Positions 5,597 through 5,639 of a DNA stretch of 5,639 nt are shown piece by piece. A program made the position numbers and the translations under genes. The stretch covers positions 1-5,639 of the forward strand of contig JAGRAG010000418.1 of the NCBI GenBank assembly GCA_020435025.1. Direction: 5' to 3'. How positions within the stretch are numbered: the first letter of the stretch is position 1; every line of letters starts with the position of its first letter. Origin of the DNA: Bdellovibrionales bacterium (GTDB taxonomy: Bacteria; Bdellovibrionota; Bdellovibrionia; Bdellovibrionales; UBA1609). The notes beneath the pieces are model-generated. The model searched no databases. It worked only from the letters and a program-made list of their open reading frames with translations, and had not been told where the DNA came from.

Positions 5597-5639
5597 AATC
5601 CGTAAATGTGCATTTTTAGTTATGGATCAATATTTAAGG

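Noticed and set aside
5597..5639. Terminator or next gene start after the exporter (ATG at 5622)
   Set aside because: The AAAT/ATTT hairpin before a short T-run has only about 4 A/T pairs, and the ATG at 5622 has no Shine-Dalgarno and only six codons in the window.

Overview
The window reads as ordinary chromosomal DNA of moderate to low GC content from a Gram-negative bacterium. I lean towards the Bdellovibrionota or another deltaproteobacterial-grade lineage. The reasons are an RNase Y gene in a cell that also makes an outer-membrane-type lipoprotein with a von Willebrand A (VWA) domain, a two-SIS-domain sugar-phosphate protein, and a DmeF-type metal exporter. This placement is inference from gene content and sequence style, not from a marker gene. 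No phage, transposase, CRISPR, tRNA or rRNA sequence was seen.

Layout. Bases 1-846 (+) hold the 3' part of the RNase Y gene: the end of the KH domain and the whole HD domain, with the 5' end outside the window. A GTG-started small gene (843-1352, +) overlaps its stop codon and encodes a membrane-anchored protein that may have an NTF2-like fold. Convergent to this pair, 1382-2917 (-) encodes a 511-residue MurQ/GCKR-like protein with two SIS domains. A 253-base divergent spacer (2918-3170) carries a 9-bp inverted repeat and a plausible promoter. It leads into a VWA-domain lipoprotein gene on the + strand, whose true start is 3171 rather than the earlier ATG at 3096. A 422-base spacer follows, and its first half (4203-4418) is one long imperfect palindrome starting right after the VWA stop codon. 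The second half has a plausible promoter and ribosome binding site for the last gene, a DmeF-like cation diffusion facilitator (4625-5596, +). The final 43 bases hold no supported gene.

How the parts relate. RNase Y and the small membrane protein are almost certainly co-transcribed and translationally coupled. The other three genes appear to be separate transcription units: sugar-phosphate or cell-wall-sugar sensing, a cell-surface VWA protein, and divalent metal efflux. Nothing in the sequence ties them into one pathway.

The least explained item is the 216-base palindrome. Its outer 71-bp arms have 60 Watson-Crick pairs, and 7 of the 11 differences would be G-U pairs in a + strand RNA. It could be a MITE-like palindromic element, a structured RNA or 3' UTR, or both. 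The second notable item is the MurQ/GCKR-like protein: it keeps the family signatures but has lost one of the two glutamates linked to etherase catalysis, so it may be a sugar-phosphate sensor rather than a MurNAc-6-phosphate etherase. I see no convincing new multi-gene system here.
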